Source: Nocardiopsis_B mangrovi
Lineage (GTDB): Bacteria > Actinomycetota > Actinomycetes > Streptosporangiales > Streptosporangiaceae
Direction: 5' to 3'
DNA length: 64,000 bases
Assembly: GCF_042653925.1 (NCBI RefSeq)
Contig: NZ_JBHSFQ010000009.1
Span: forward strand, 1-64,000
Both the position numbers and the translations under genes were made by a program. Under the pieces are notes generated by a model. It did not search any database. It worked only from the letters and a program-made list of their open reading frames with translations, and was not told where the DNA came from. The number at the start of each line of letters is the position of its first letter. The stretch's first letter is position 1. Positions 8,667-16,774 of the stretch are shown here, in pieces.

Positions 8667-9203
8667 ATGACCGAAACGACCGACACCATGCCCGGCTGGC
8701 TCTCCGACGGGGAGCTGGAGGCCGCCCGCGGCCGGATGCCGATCCTCTACATCAACGCCGTCCCGGTGCGAGTGGACGAATCCGGCACCGTGACGAGTGT
8801 CGGCCTGCTCCTGCGCGTCGGGCCGGACGGGTCGATCAGCAGGGCGCTGGTCGCGGGGCGCGTGCTCTACCACGAGCGCGTCCGCGACGCGCTGCTGCGC
8901 CACCTCGAAAAGGACCTGGGGCCGGTGGCGCTGCCGCGCATTCCGGCCTCCCCTCAGCCCTTCACCGTCGCGGAGTACTTCCCCACGCCCGGGGTGACCC
9001 CGTTCCACGACCCGCGCCAGCACGCGGTGTCGCTGGCCTACATCGTGCCGGTCTCAGGCGACTGCCAGCCGCGCCAAGACGCCCTGGACCTGGTGTGGTT
9101 CACTCCGGAGGAGGCGGCGGGCCCCGACGTGCAGCAGGAGATGACCGGCGGCCAGGGCGCACTCCTGCGCCAGGCACTGGCCCACGTCGGCCGCCTGGAG
9201 TAG
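8667..9203 (+). CDS. NUDIX-fold protein, DUF4916-like, with degenerate Nudix box
   Basis: The 178-residue protein resembles actinobacterial DUF4916/NUDIX-like proteins (WLSDGELEAARGRMPILYIN at the N-terminus, YFPTPGVTPFHDPRQHAVSL in the middle, DLVWFTPEEA near the C-terminus). The expected GX5EX7REUXEEXGU box maps to residues 64-86, where the first Gly and Glu are kept but the REUXEE metal-binding core reads RHLEKD, so classical Nudix chemistry is doubtful. The gene stands alone between a TetR gene and an iron-regulated gene. Confidence 0.75.
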   Translation: MTETTDTMPGWLSDGELEAARGRMPILYINAVPVRVDESGTVTSVGLLLRVGPDGSISRALVAGRVLYHERVRDALLRHLEKDLGPVALPRIPASPQPFTVAEYFPTPGVTPFHDPRQHAVSLAYIVPVSGDCQPRQDALDLVWFTPEEAAGPDVQQEMTGGQGALLRQALAHVGRLE

Positions 9204-9236
9204 GCGCCCGCACGGTCGGCGGACACGTCGTCGATC

Positions 9237-9254
9237 GGTTAGGCTTGCCTAACC
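9237..9254. promoter_or_regulatory. Iron box (DtxR/IdeR-type operator)
   Basis: GGTTAGGC-TT-GCCTAACC is an inverted repeat around a 2-base centre, containing TTAGGCTTGCCTAA, close to the DtxR/IdeR consensus. It ends 42 bases before the ATG of the siderophore-interacting protein gene, so iron-dependent repression of that gene is expected. Confidence 0.85.
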
Positions 9255-9296
9255 GGATCGGGCAACCGGAACCGACGAGCGAAGAAGGCGGGACGC

Positions 9297-10148
9297 ATGG
9301 CCGAGCAGCCGGCACGCGCGAAACGACGGGTCCACCGCGGGCGGGTGCTGCACGCGTCGTCCGTGACCCCGCACATGATCAGGGTCGTCCTCGGCGGCGA
9401 CGGGCTGACGGGGTTCCAGGCGGGCGAGTACACCGACCACTACGTCAAGCTCCTCTTCCCGGTCCCCGGGGTCGCCTACCCCGAGCCCTTCGACATGGAG
9501 GCGATCCGGCGCGAGCTCCCGCGCGACCAGTGGCCGCGCACGCGCACCTACACCGTCCGCGCCTGGGACCCCGACAGCCGCGAGCTGACCATCGATTTCG
9601 TGCACCACGGCGACCGCGGCCTGGCCGGCCCGTGGGCGGCCGGCGCCCGCCCCGGCGACGAGATCCTGTTCCTGGGGCCCGGCGGCGGTTACGCCCCGGC
9701 CGCCGACGCCCATTGGCACCTCCTGGTCGGCGACGAGAGCGCGCTGCCCGCCATCGCCGCATCGGTGGAGCGGCTCCCGGCGGGGGCGCCCGCCCATGTG
9801 GTCGTCGAGGTCGCCGACGCCGCTGAGGAGCAGAAGCTGGCCGCGCACGACGGCGTCACGGTGCACTGGGTCCACCGCGGCGGCCGGCGCGTGGGGGAGG
9901 CACTGGTCGAGCGCGTGCGCGGCCTGGAGGCGCCGGAGGGCGCCGTCCACGCGTTCGTCCACGGCGAGGCCCACTTCGTCAAGGACCTGCGCCGCTTCCT
10001 GCGCATCGAGCGCCAGGTGCCGCGGGAGAACCTCTCCATCTCGGGCTATTGGCGCACGGGTACCGACGAGGACGGCTGGCAGTCGTCCAAGGCGGAATGG
10101 AACAGCAGGGTGGAAGCGGAGGAGTCGGCGGCCCTCGGCGCGTCCTGA
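9297..10148 (+). CDS. Siderophore-interacting protein (FAD-dependent ferric-siderophore reductase)
   Basis: The 283-residue protein fits the SIP/ViuB family: an N-terminal FAD-binding barrel with RTRTYTVRAW (FAD-binding RxYT-type motif, near residues 81-90), then FVHHGDRGLAGPWAAGARPGD, and a NAD(P)H-binding-like domain starting LLVGDESALPAIAASVERLP and ending in GYWRTGTDEDGW. It would reduce Fe(III)-siderophores in the cytoplasm to release iron. An iron box lies directly upstream. No siderophore transporter or biosynthesis genes are adjacent, so it acts as a stand-alone iron-regulated unit. Confidence 0.92.
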   Translation: MAEQPARAKRRVHRGRVLHASSVTPHMIRVVLGGDGLTGFQAGEYTDHYVKLLFPVPGVAYPEPFDMEAIRRELPRDQWPRTRTYTVRAWDPDSRELTIDFVHHGDRGLAGPWAAGARPGDEILFLGPGGGYAPAADAHWHLLVGDESALPAIAASVERLPAGAPAHVVVEVADAAEEQKLAAHDGVTVHWVHRGGRRVGEALVERVRGLEAPEGAVHAFVHGEAHFVKDLRRFLRIERQVPRENLSISGYWRTGTDEDGWQSSKAEWNSRVEAEESAALGAS

Positions 10149-10615
10149 CCGGCCCCCGCTCCTGCCGCCGGTGCGCCCGCCGAGGCGTCGGCGAACCGGG
10201 AGCGGCCCGGGCGATCCCGCCGCCGGCTTGGTGCGCCGCCGGTCCTTTTTTGGCGAAGGCCGGGATCCCGCACCGCCGTTGAATCGGTCATAAGGGAACA
10301 AATTCTCCGACACTCCAAGCCGACATCCTTCGGGAGCCTTGGCCACCATCCGCCACCACATGGGCGATGGCGGCCCGAACGGCCCTTTCCGGGACGATGC
10401 CCCCGCGTCACCGCGGCCGGGCCGGCGCTTGGGGTGGCGTCCCCTTGTGGTGTCGCTTAGAGGGGTTTGACCCCTTCGGAATGCCTGCTGCGCAAGGGAT
10501 CCGGTGGTCGTCGGACGTTCCCCGGAAGGTTGTTCCCGGGACGTGCGGGGTTCTCCTTGCTCCGGTGATGTCGGGTGTGCCTATGGTGCTTTCCCCATGG
10601 AGAGGCAGGGTGCGC
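10149..10615. other. 467-bp intergenic region with a terminator near its start
   Basis: It follows the siderophore-interacting protein gene. A hairpin with a T-run (10223-10251) ends that gene, and a less GC-rich stretch from about 10255 to 10310 likely carries the promoter for the SGNH hydrolase. No protein pattern was seen. Confidence 0.45.
10223..10251 (+). terminator. Hairpin with six-T tract
   Basis: CCGGC (10223-10227) pairs with GCCGG (10238-10242) and is followed by TCC and six T residues (10246-10251). It is a short stem but one of the few T-tract terminators in the window. Confidence 0.5.
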
Positions 10616-12571
10616 ATGGTCGCGTGCAGAACCGCCGGAGCCGTCGGATCCACCGGAACAGGTGACAGGCGCAGGAGGGGCGCACCGCTCCCGGCGTCGC
10701 GGCTCATCGCGCTCACTCTGGGAACGCTGCTCGCGGCCGCCGCCGTGGCGCCCGGCGCCGCCGCCGCGTCCGCCACCGACCCCGGAGGCCCCGGTGCGGC
10801 GCGCCCCGGGGCCGCGGCCGACGGCTACGCGGGCACCTCGGGCGACGGCTACGCCCCCGAGGAGGCGCTTCCGCTGGCCGACCTCATGGACAACACCGGG
10901 ATCGCCCCCGCCGACGACCCCTCGGCCGCCGACCTCGACGGCAGCGGGCGCGGCCTGACCGCCGGGTCGCTCGCGGCGGCCGGCTGGGGGCCCGGGCAGC
11001 CCATCACCCTGAACGGAACCCGGCTGACCTGGCCCGATTCCGGACCCGGCGAACCCGACAATGTCGTCGCCGACGGCCAGCGGGTGCTCGTGGAGGGCAG
11101 CGGGGACGCGCTGACCCTCATCGCCACCGCCACCGGGGGCGACGCCACCGGATCCGGGACCGTCCACTACGCGGACGGCGGCACCGCCCCGCTCGCCCTG
11201 GCCGTCCCCGACTGGTCCACCGGGCCCCACCCGGCCAAGGCCGTGCAGCTTCCGGTCAGCAGCACGCCGCAGGGCGAGACGGCGTCGCCCGTCCGGCTCT
11301 ACACGGTCACCGCCCCGATCGACGCGGACCGCGAGGTCGCGTATGTGGCCCTGCCGCGCGCGTCGGGCGCGGCGCGCATCCACGTCTTCGCGCTGGCACT
11401 GCGCGAACCCGCCGGCGACTGGACCGGAAGCTGGTCGGCGAGCACGTCCGGCTACGCGCGCGTCGGACCGTGGCAGGACCAGACCGTGCGCCTGGCCGTG
11501 CACGGCAGCGCCGGCGGCCCGGCCGCCCGGGTCCGGCTGGACAACACCTTCGCCGCCGCGCCCGTGGACATCGGGCGGGCGACCATCGCGCTGCGCGCGA
11601 ACGGCGCCGCCACCGCGGGCCGCCCCGTTCCCCTGACCTTCGGCGGCGATGGGTCGGCGCGGATCCCCGCCGGCGGCCAGATCGTCAGCGACAGCGCCCG
11701 CCTGCGCATCCCCGAAGGGGCCGACCTGCTGATCAGCCTGCACCTGCCGGGGCCCGTCGAGGCCGCGCCGGTGCACACGGCCGCCACCGGCACCAACTAC
11801 ATCACCGACCCGGGCGCGGGCGACGCCACCGGCGATTCCGGCGCGGGCGCGTTCACCGGCACCATCGCCACTTGGCCCTTCCTCACCGGAGTCGACGTCC
11901 AGGGGACCACGGGGTCGGTCGTCGCCCTCGGCGACTCCATCACCGACGGTGTCGGCTCCACCCCCGACGCCAACGTGCGCTGGCCCGATGTGCTCGCCGC
12001 GCGGCTGCGCGACCAGGACGAGGTGCCCCGGTACGGCGTCCTCAACCAGGGGATCTCCGCCAACCGCATCGTGACCCACCACTACTCGGGCGACGGCGTC
12101 AGCACCGCCACCGGCGGCGTCAGCGCGCAGGCCCGGCTCGACCGCGACGTGCTCGCGCAGACGGGCGCGCGCACCGTGGTCGTCTTCGAGGGGATCAACG
12201 ACGTCCGGCACGGTACCGGCGCCGATGAGGTCAACGCGGCCCTCACCGACATCGCCACGCGCGCGCGGGCGCAGGGGCTGCGCGTCATCGCCGCCACCGT
12301 CGCGCCGTGCATGGGCTGGCGCGACTGCACCCCGGCGGTGGAGGAGCGGCGGCAGGGGGTCAACGCCTTCATCCGGGCCAACGGCGGAGAGGGCGGGGTG
12401 TTCGACGCGGTGCTGGACTTCGACGCCGTCCTGCGCGATCCCGCCGACCCCGCGCGGCTGCTGCCCGCCTACGACTCCGGCGACCACCTGCACCCCGGTG
12501 ACGCCGGGCTGCGCGCGGCGGCCGAGTCCATCGACCTCGGCGTCCTGGTCCCGCCCGACCTCGCCGCCTGA
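10616..12571 (+). CDS. Secreted SGNH/GDSL hydrolase
   Basis: The 651-residue precursor has a Sec-type signal (positively charged start, then LIALTLGTLLAAAAVAPGAAAASA). The C-terminal third is an SGNH hydrolase: GDSITDG with nucleophile Ser near residue 441, NQGISANRI, EGINDVRHG, and DHLHPGDAG near 622 carrying the Asp/His. The region between (about 60-400) looks like beta-rich domains seen in actinomycete SGNH esterases. It probably deacylates an extracellular polysaccharide or ester. The ATG at 10616 was chosen because it directly precedes the signal peptide; 10583 is an alternative. Confidence 0.85.
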   Translation: MVACRTAGAVGSTGTGDRRRRGAPLPASRLIALTLGTLLAAAAVAPGAAAASATDPGGPGAARPGAAADGYAGTSGDGYAPEEALPLADLMDNTGIAPADDPSAADLDGSGRGLTAGSLAAAGWGPGQPITLNGTRLTWPDSGPGEPDNVVADGQRVLVEGSGDALTLIATATGGDATGSGTVHYADGGTAPLALAVPDWSTGPHPAKAVQLPVSSTPQGETASPVRLYTVTAPIDADREVAYVALPRASGAARIHVFALALREPAGDWTGSWSASTSGYARVGPWQDQTVRLAVHGSAGGPAARVRLDNTFAAAPVDIGRATIALRANGAATAGRPVPLTFGGDGSARIPAGGQIVSDSARLRIPEGADLLISLHLPGPVEAAPVHTAATGTNYITDPGAGDATGDSGAGAFTGTIATWPFLTGVDVQGTTGSVVALGDSITDGVGSTPDANVRWPDVLAARLRDQDEVPRYGVLNQGISANRIVTHHYSGDGVSTATGGVSAQARLDRDVLAQTGARTVVVFEGINDVRHGTGADEVNAALTDIATRARAQGLRVIAATVAPCMGWRDCTPAVEERRQGVNAFIRANGGEGGVFDAVLDFDAVLRDPADPARLLPAYDSGDHLHPGDAGLRAAAESIDLGVLVPPDLAA

Positions 12572-12580
12572 CCGCGGTCC

Positions 12581-12620
12581 GCCGGCCCCGTGCCCGCCGC
12601 GCGGCGGGCACGGGGCCGGC
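12581..12620. terminator. 40-nt perfect palindrome between convergent genes
   Basis: The halves GCCGGCCCCGTGCCCGCCGC and its exact reverse complement abut at 12600/12601. It lies 10 bases after the SGNH hydrolase stop and 60 bases from the xylA stop, so it can terminate both convergent transcripts. Confidence 0.75.
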
Positions 12621-12680
12621 GGCGGGCACGCCGCCGCTCCGCCGGCGGTCGCGGCCGCGGAGCGCGCCGTCCCGCCGGGG

Positions 12681-13838
12681 TCAGCGGACGCCGAAGAGGT
12701 GGTCGGTGGCCAGCTGGTCCAGGCGTTCGAAGTGGTAGGCGCGTTCGCCCACCGCGTCGAGGTCCATCCGCTCGGCCAGCAGGTCCGCCAGCGACTCCCC
12801 GGGGGCCAGGGTGGGCCGGGCGAGCTCGGGGACCCGGGACGCCTCCAGCGCGGCGGCCACGTCGGGGTCGGCGCGGAAGGCGGCGGCCTTCTCCTTGAGG
12901 ATCAGGTAGTTGCGCATGCAGCCGGCCGCGGACTCCCACACCCCGTTCATGTCCTCGGTCCGCGGCGGCTTGAAGTCGAAGTGGCGCGGCCCCTCGTACC
13001 CCGCGGTCTCCAGCAGGTCGACGAGGAAGAACGCCTCCTTGACGTCGCCCGCGCCGAACCGCAGGTCCTGGTCGTACTTGACGCCGCGCTGGCCGTTGAG
13101 GTCGATGTGGAACAGCTTGCCGTGCCACAGCGCCTGCGCGACCCCGTGGGCGAAGTTCAGCCCGGCCATCTGCTCGTGCCCGACCTCGGGGTTCACCCCC
13201 ACCATCTCGGGGTGCTCCAGTTCGTTGATGAAGGCCAGCGCGTGCCCGACGGTGGGCAGCAGCACGTCGCCGCGCGGCTCGTTGGGCTTGGGCTCCAAGG
13301 CGAAGCGGAGGTCGTAGCCGCGGTCGCGGACGTAGCCGCACAGCAGGTCGAACGCCTCGCGCAGCCGGTCGAGCGCGGCGCGTTCGTCCTTGCCCGCCTC
13401 GGTCTCCGCGCCGTCCTGCCCGCCCCAGCAGACGAACGTGCGCGCCCCCATCTCGGCCGCCAGGTCGATGTTGCGCAGGACCTTGCGGATGGCGTAGCGC
13501 CGCACGTCGCGGCTGTTGGAGGTGAACCCGCCGTCGCGGAACACCGGGTGACTGAAGAGGTTGGTGGTGACCATGGGGACGATGAGCCCGGTGTCGTCCA
13601 GCGCGGAGCGGAACCGCTTCAGCACCGCGGCGCGTTCGGCGGCGGAGCTGCCGGGCGCGATGAGGTCGTCGTCGTGGAACGTGATGCCGTAGGCGCCCAG
13701 GTCGGCGAGGCGGCGGACGGCTTCGGCGCCGTCGAGCGGGGGGCGGACGGCGGCGCCGAAGGTGTTGACGCCGCGCCAGCCCACCGTCCACAGGCCGAAG
13801 CTGAACTTGTCCTCGGGGACGGGCTGGTAGTCGCTCAT
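12681..13838 (-). CDS. xylA: Xylose isomerase
   Basis: The 385-residue protein is a clear actinobacterial (class I) xylose isomerase. It begins MSDYQPVPEDKFSFGLWTVG and contains GAYGITFHDDDLI with the catalytic-region His, FVCWGGQDG, the metal-ligand segment LEPKPNEPRGD, and HIDLNGQ. It interconverts xylose and xylulose (and glucose/fructose) in the cytoplasm using divalent metal. The ATG at 13838 matches the family start; an ATG 15 bases upstream is possible. A ROK repressor is divergent, with an inverted-repeat operator between. No xylulokinase gene is in the window. Confidence 0.96.
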   Translation of the reverse strand: MSDYQPVPEDKFSFGLWTVGWRGVNTFGAAVRPPLDGAEAVRRLADLGAYGITFHDDDLIAPGSSAAERAAVLKRFRSALDDTGLIVPMVTTNLFSHPVFRDGGFTSNSRDVRRYAIRKVLRNIDLAAEMGARTFVCWGGQDGAETEAGKDERAALDRLREAFDLLCGYVRDRGYDLRFALEPKPNEPRGDVLLPTVGHALAFINELEHPEMVGVNPEVGHEQMAGLNFAHGVAQALWHGKLFHIDLNGQRGVKYDQDLRFGAGDVKEAFFLVDLLETAGYEGPRHFDFKPPRTEDMNGVWESAAGCMRNYLILKEKAAAFRADPDVAAALEASRVPELARPTLAPGESLADLLAERMDLDAVGERAYHFERLDQLATDHLFGVR

Positions 13839-13963
13839 GACTGGCTCGCTCATTCTGCTCGTCGGTCGGCGGTACCCGCGGGGCCGGCCGCCGTGCCCGG
13901 CGATGGGGAGGGCCGTTGCCACGGGTGCGGCTCGGAGCAACGAGGGCGGCGGCGCGGACGGGA

Positions 13964-13988
13964 TTAGTTTGGTTTTCGTACGAACTAA
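13964..13988. promoter_or_regulatory. Probable XylR/ROK operator between xylA and its regulator
   Basis: TTAGTTTG (13964-13971) and CGAACTAA (13981-13988) form an inverted repeat matching at 7 of 8 positions. It is AT-rich within a GC-rich divergent region of 201 bases, the expected place for a ROK repressor to control both xylA and itself. Confidence 0.7.
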
Positions 13989-14039
13989 AAGTCAATAGGC
14001 TGGGCGCCCTGGCCGGACGGCCGGAGGAGGCGGGGCGCG

Positions 14040-15380
14040 ATGGACACCGGGGACGACGCCAAGTCCGGCCAGCGCGCGGTGCGCAACGGCAACCTCGCCC
14101 TGATCCTGCGCCGCGTGCGCAGGTCGGCACCCTGCTCACGCGCCGACGTCGCCGCGGCCACCGGCCTGACCAAGTCCACGGTCTCCAGCATCGTGGGCGA
14201 GCTGATCGAGCGCGGCCTGCTCCGCGAGACCGGTGCCGCCTCCGGCGAGCGCCGGGTCGGCCGCCCGGGGGTGATGCTGGAGGTCGACCCGCGGTCCGTC
14301 GCCGCCATCGGCCTGGAGGTCAACGTCGACTACCTGACCGTCGTCGCCGTCGACCTCGTCGAACGCGAGCTGTTCGCCCGCCATGCCGACTTCGACGCCG
14401 CGGGCGCCGGCCCCGAGACGGGCGTGCGCCGCCTGGCGGACCTCATCGCCTCGGCCTGCGCCGACCCGCTGCTCGCCGGGCGCGTTGTCGTGGGGGCGGG
14501 CATCGCGGTCCCGGGCCTGGTCGACGCGGCATCCGGGACCGTCACCCGCGCGCCCAACCTGCGCTGGCGCGACCTGCCGCTGCGCGGGCTGCTCGCCGCC
14601 GAGCTGGACCGGCGCGGCCGGACCGGGGTGCCGGTCGCGGTCGACAACGACGCCAACCTCGCCGTGGTCGCCGAGTACCGCGGCGGCCACCTCGCCGGAA
14701 CCCCCGGCCTGGTGTACATCACGGGGGAGGTGGGGATCGGCGCGGGCGTCCTGGTCGACGGACGCCCGCTGCGCGGCACCCGCGGCTACGGCGGCGAGAT
14801 CGGGCACATGCCGCTCACCCGCGGCGGTCCGCTGTGCGGCTGCGGGCGCCGCGGCTGCCTGGAGGCGCTGGCCGGGATCGCCGCGATCCTCCGCCGCACG
14901 GCCCCCGGCCTGCTCCCGGGCGGTTCCCCGGGCGGGGCGGCGATCGCCCGCGCGGTCCGGGAGACCGCCGACCGCGCTGGTGCCGGTGATGCGGAAGTGC
15001 TCACGGTCCTGGCCGACGCGGGGGACTGGCTCGGCCGCGGCGCGGCCGTCCTCGCCAACCTGCTCGACCCCCGGGCGGTGATCCTGGGCGGCTACTTCGT
15101 GCCGCTCGCACCCTGGCTGCTCCCCGCGTGCGAGGCCGCGCTGACCACCCACGTCCTTGCTCCGCCGCAGGTCGAACCGCTGATGCACACGTCGACGCTG
15201 GGGCTGAACGCCGCGGCCCGCGGCGCGGCCGCCGCCCTGCTCGCCGATCTCGACCGGGGGCGGCTGCCCTTCCCTCCGCTCGGAGCGCGCTCAAGGGCCG
15301 GTCGAGTGCCCGGCCGAGGCGGTTCCCAAACCCCGGACGTCGCGCCGGTCACAGGCTCCGACCAGGGGCTATGGCCGTAG
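14040..15380 (+). CDS. ROK-family transcriptional repressor (XylR-like)
   Basis: The 446-residue protein has an N-terminal winged HTH (LILRRVRRSAPCSRADVAAATGLTKSTVSSIVGELIERGLL, about 20-60) and a ROK sugar-kinase fold with GAGIAVPGLVD, VDNDANLAVVAEYR, ROK-like GVLVDGRPLRGTRGYGGEIGHM and the zinc motif CGCGRRGCLE. Such proteins bind a pentose and release DNA. Divergence from xylA plus the operator between identify xylose as the likely signal. The last 50 residues are a low-complexity tail. Confidence 0.9.
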   Translation: MDTGDDAKSGQRAVRNGNLALILRRVRRSAPCSRADVAAATGLTKSTVSSIVGELIERGLLRETGAASGERRVGRPGVMLEVDPRSVAAIGLEVNVDYLTVVAVDLVERELFARHADFDAAGAGPETGVRRLADLIASACADPLLAGRVVVGAGIAVPGLVDAASGTVTRAPNLRWRDLPLRGLLAAELDRRGRTGVPVAVDNDANLAVVAEYRGGHLAGTPGLVYITGEVGIGAGVLVDGRPLRGTRGYGGEIGHMPLTRGGPLCGCGRRGCLEALAGIAAILRRTAPGLLPGGSPGGAAIARAVRETADRAGAGDAEVLTVLADAGDWLGRGAAVLANLLDPRAVILGGYFVPLAPWLLPACEAALTTHVLAPPQVEPLMHTSTLGLNAAARGAAAALLADLDRGRLPFPPLGARSRAGRVPGRGGSQTPDVAPVTGSDQGLWP

Positions 15381-15441
15381 AACGCGATCTACGATGCGAG
15401 AACACCGTCCGGTGCAGCTCCCCCCGCGAGAGGACACCTGT

Positions 15442-16386
15442 ATGCACTTGGAGTCATGCCGGGAACTCAAGCGAACCCTCTTCGACAGCCCCACCCCGCT
15501 CACCGCCGCCGTCGACATCCCGTGGCTGGGACTCGGGATCACCCTCACCCCGTCGGGGGAGTACTCCCTGGCCGTGCGGGTCGCCGAGGCCGGCCCGGCC
15601 GCCGCCGTGCTGAGCAGGATCACCGCCGAGGCCCGCGACGAGGTCGACATCGTCGAGGTCGGCCACATCCGCGCCCTCAGTTCGCCCACCCCGGAGGACC
15701 TCCAGGGCCGGCACCGCCCGCTGGTCCCGGGCGTCTCGGTCGGCCACCCCGCTATCACCGCCGGCACCCTCGGCGCGTTCGCCGTCGTCGACGGCGCGGT
15801 GCACATCCTGTCCAACAACCACGTCCTGGGCGACAGCGGTGCCGCGCAGGTCGGCGACGCCGCGCTCCAGCCGGGGAGTGCCGACGGCGGCGCCGACCCC
15901 GGCGACGCGGTCGCCCGCCTCACCGCCATGGCGCCGCTGTCCGACGACCAGCCCAATGTGGTCGACGCGGCGATCGCCCGGCTCGACGACGGGATCGGCG
16001 ACGACCCCGCGGCCTACCCCGACGGCCCCATCGCCGGCGTCACGCCGTGGCCGCCGACCGAGACCGATGTGAGCAAGGTCGGCCGCACCACCGCCCACAC
16101 CAGCGGCCGGATCACCGCGTTCGAGGTCGACGGCCTCCAGGTCGACTTCGGCGGGCGCGTGCTCACCTTCGACGACCAGGTCGAGATCTCCGGCTCCGGC
16201 GGCGCGTTCAGCGACGGCGGCGACTCCGGCTCGCTGATCTGGACGACGGAGGGCCGGCTCGCCGTGGGCCTGCTCTTCGCGGGCAGCTCCTCGGGCGGCC
16301 CCGACGGGACCGGGCTGACCTTCGCCAACCCGATTCAGCGGGTGCTCGACGCGTTCGGTGCCCAGCTGGTGGAATCCGAGGCATGA
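15442..16386 (+). CDS. Trypsin-like serine peptidase (Nal1-like group)
   Basis: The 314-residue protein carries a chymotrypsin-fold triad: His127 in ILSNNHVLGD, Asp175 in NVVDAAIARLD and Ser262 in GGDSGSLIW. PGVSVGHPAITAGTLGAF before the His is typical of Nal1-type bacterial trypsin-like peptidases, often of unknown substrate. Residues about 29-76 form a small N-terminal alpha/beta-looking domain (LGLGITLTPSGEYSLAVRV...EVDIVEVGHI). No signal peptide is visible, so it may act inside the cell. The ATG at 15442 has AGAGGA upstream; 15394 is a longer alternative. The next gene overlaps its stop. Confidence 0.8.
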   Translation: MHLESCRELKRTLFDSPTPLTAAVDIPWLGLGITLTPSGEYSLAVRVAEAGPAAAVLSRITAEARDEVDIVEVGHIRALSSPTPEDLQGRHRPLVPGVSVGHPAITAGTLGAFAVVDGAVHILSNNHVLGDSGAAQVGDAALQPGSADGGADPGDAVARLTAMAPLSDDQPNVVDAAIARLDDGIGDDPAAYPDGPIAGVTPWPPTETDVSKVGRTTAHTSGRITAFEVDGLQVDFGGRVLTFDDQVEISGSGGAFSDGGDSGSLIWTTEGRLAVGLLFAGSSSGGPDGTGLTFANPIQRVLDAFGAQLVESEA

Positions 16387-16622
16387 GCGATTACCGGTAC
16401 GCGCAGGAGGCCAAGCGCCGGGTGCGCGAGCAGTACGGAGCCGACCCCCGTGTCCTGGGGGTCGGTGTCCGGGTGGACGACGGAGACGGCTACGCGGTCG
16501 AGGTCCTGCTGGAGCGCGCCCTCGACGACACCCCTCCGGAGGTGTGCCCGGCGGAGGTGGGCGGCGACCGCCAGGACGTGCCCGTCCACTGGCGCGTCAC
16601 CGGCCCGATCACGCCGTTGTGA
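16383..16622 (+). CDS. Small protein coupled to the peptidase; resembles its N-terminal domain
   Basis: This 79-residue protein starts in an ATGA overlap with the peptidase stop, so the two are translationally coupled. Its core RVLGVGVRVDDGDGYAVEVL followed by a polar stretch and DRQDVPVHWRVTGPI lines up in pattern with residues about 29-76 of the peptidase (LGLGI...YSLAVRV...DEVDIVEVGHI). I infer a stand-alone copy of the peptidase N-domain, perhaps an inhibitor, chaperone or substrate adaptor. No known family was recognised by name. Confidence 0.65.
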   Translation: MSDYRYAQEAKRRVREQYGADPRVLGVGVRVDDGDGYAVEVLLERALDDTPPEVCPAEVGGDRQDVPVHWRVTGPITPL

Positions 16623-16671
16623 GCCGGGGTGGCCCGGGCCGCGCCGGCCCGGGCCTGCCCGGACACGACCG

Positions 16672-16710
16672 CGGCCGGTCCCGCCCCGGGCATCGGGGCG
16701 GGACCGGCCG
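16672..16710. terminator. 17-bp hairpin between convergent genes
   Basis: CGGCCGGTCCCGCCCCG (16672-16688) pairs perfectly with 16694-16710 around a 5-base loop. It lies 49 bases past the small-protein stop and 64 bases from the end of the convergent HTH gene. Confidence 0.75.
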
Positions 16711-16774
16711 GGTACCGCGCAAGGGCGCCGGACAGCGGGGAGGTCCGGCGCGGCGGCGGGCCCGAACGGGCCGA

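Noticed and set aside
6271..10148. P450, TetR, Nudix-like and siderophore-interacting genes as one biosynthetic cluster
   Set aside because: They have separate control sites (a palindrome and an iron box), mixed orientation and no core biosynthetic enzyme.
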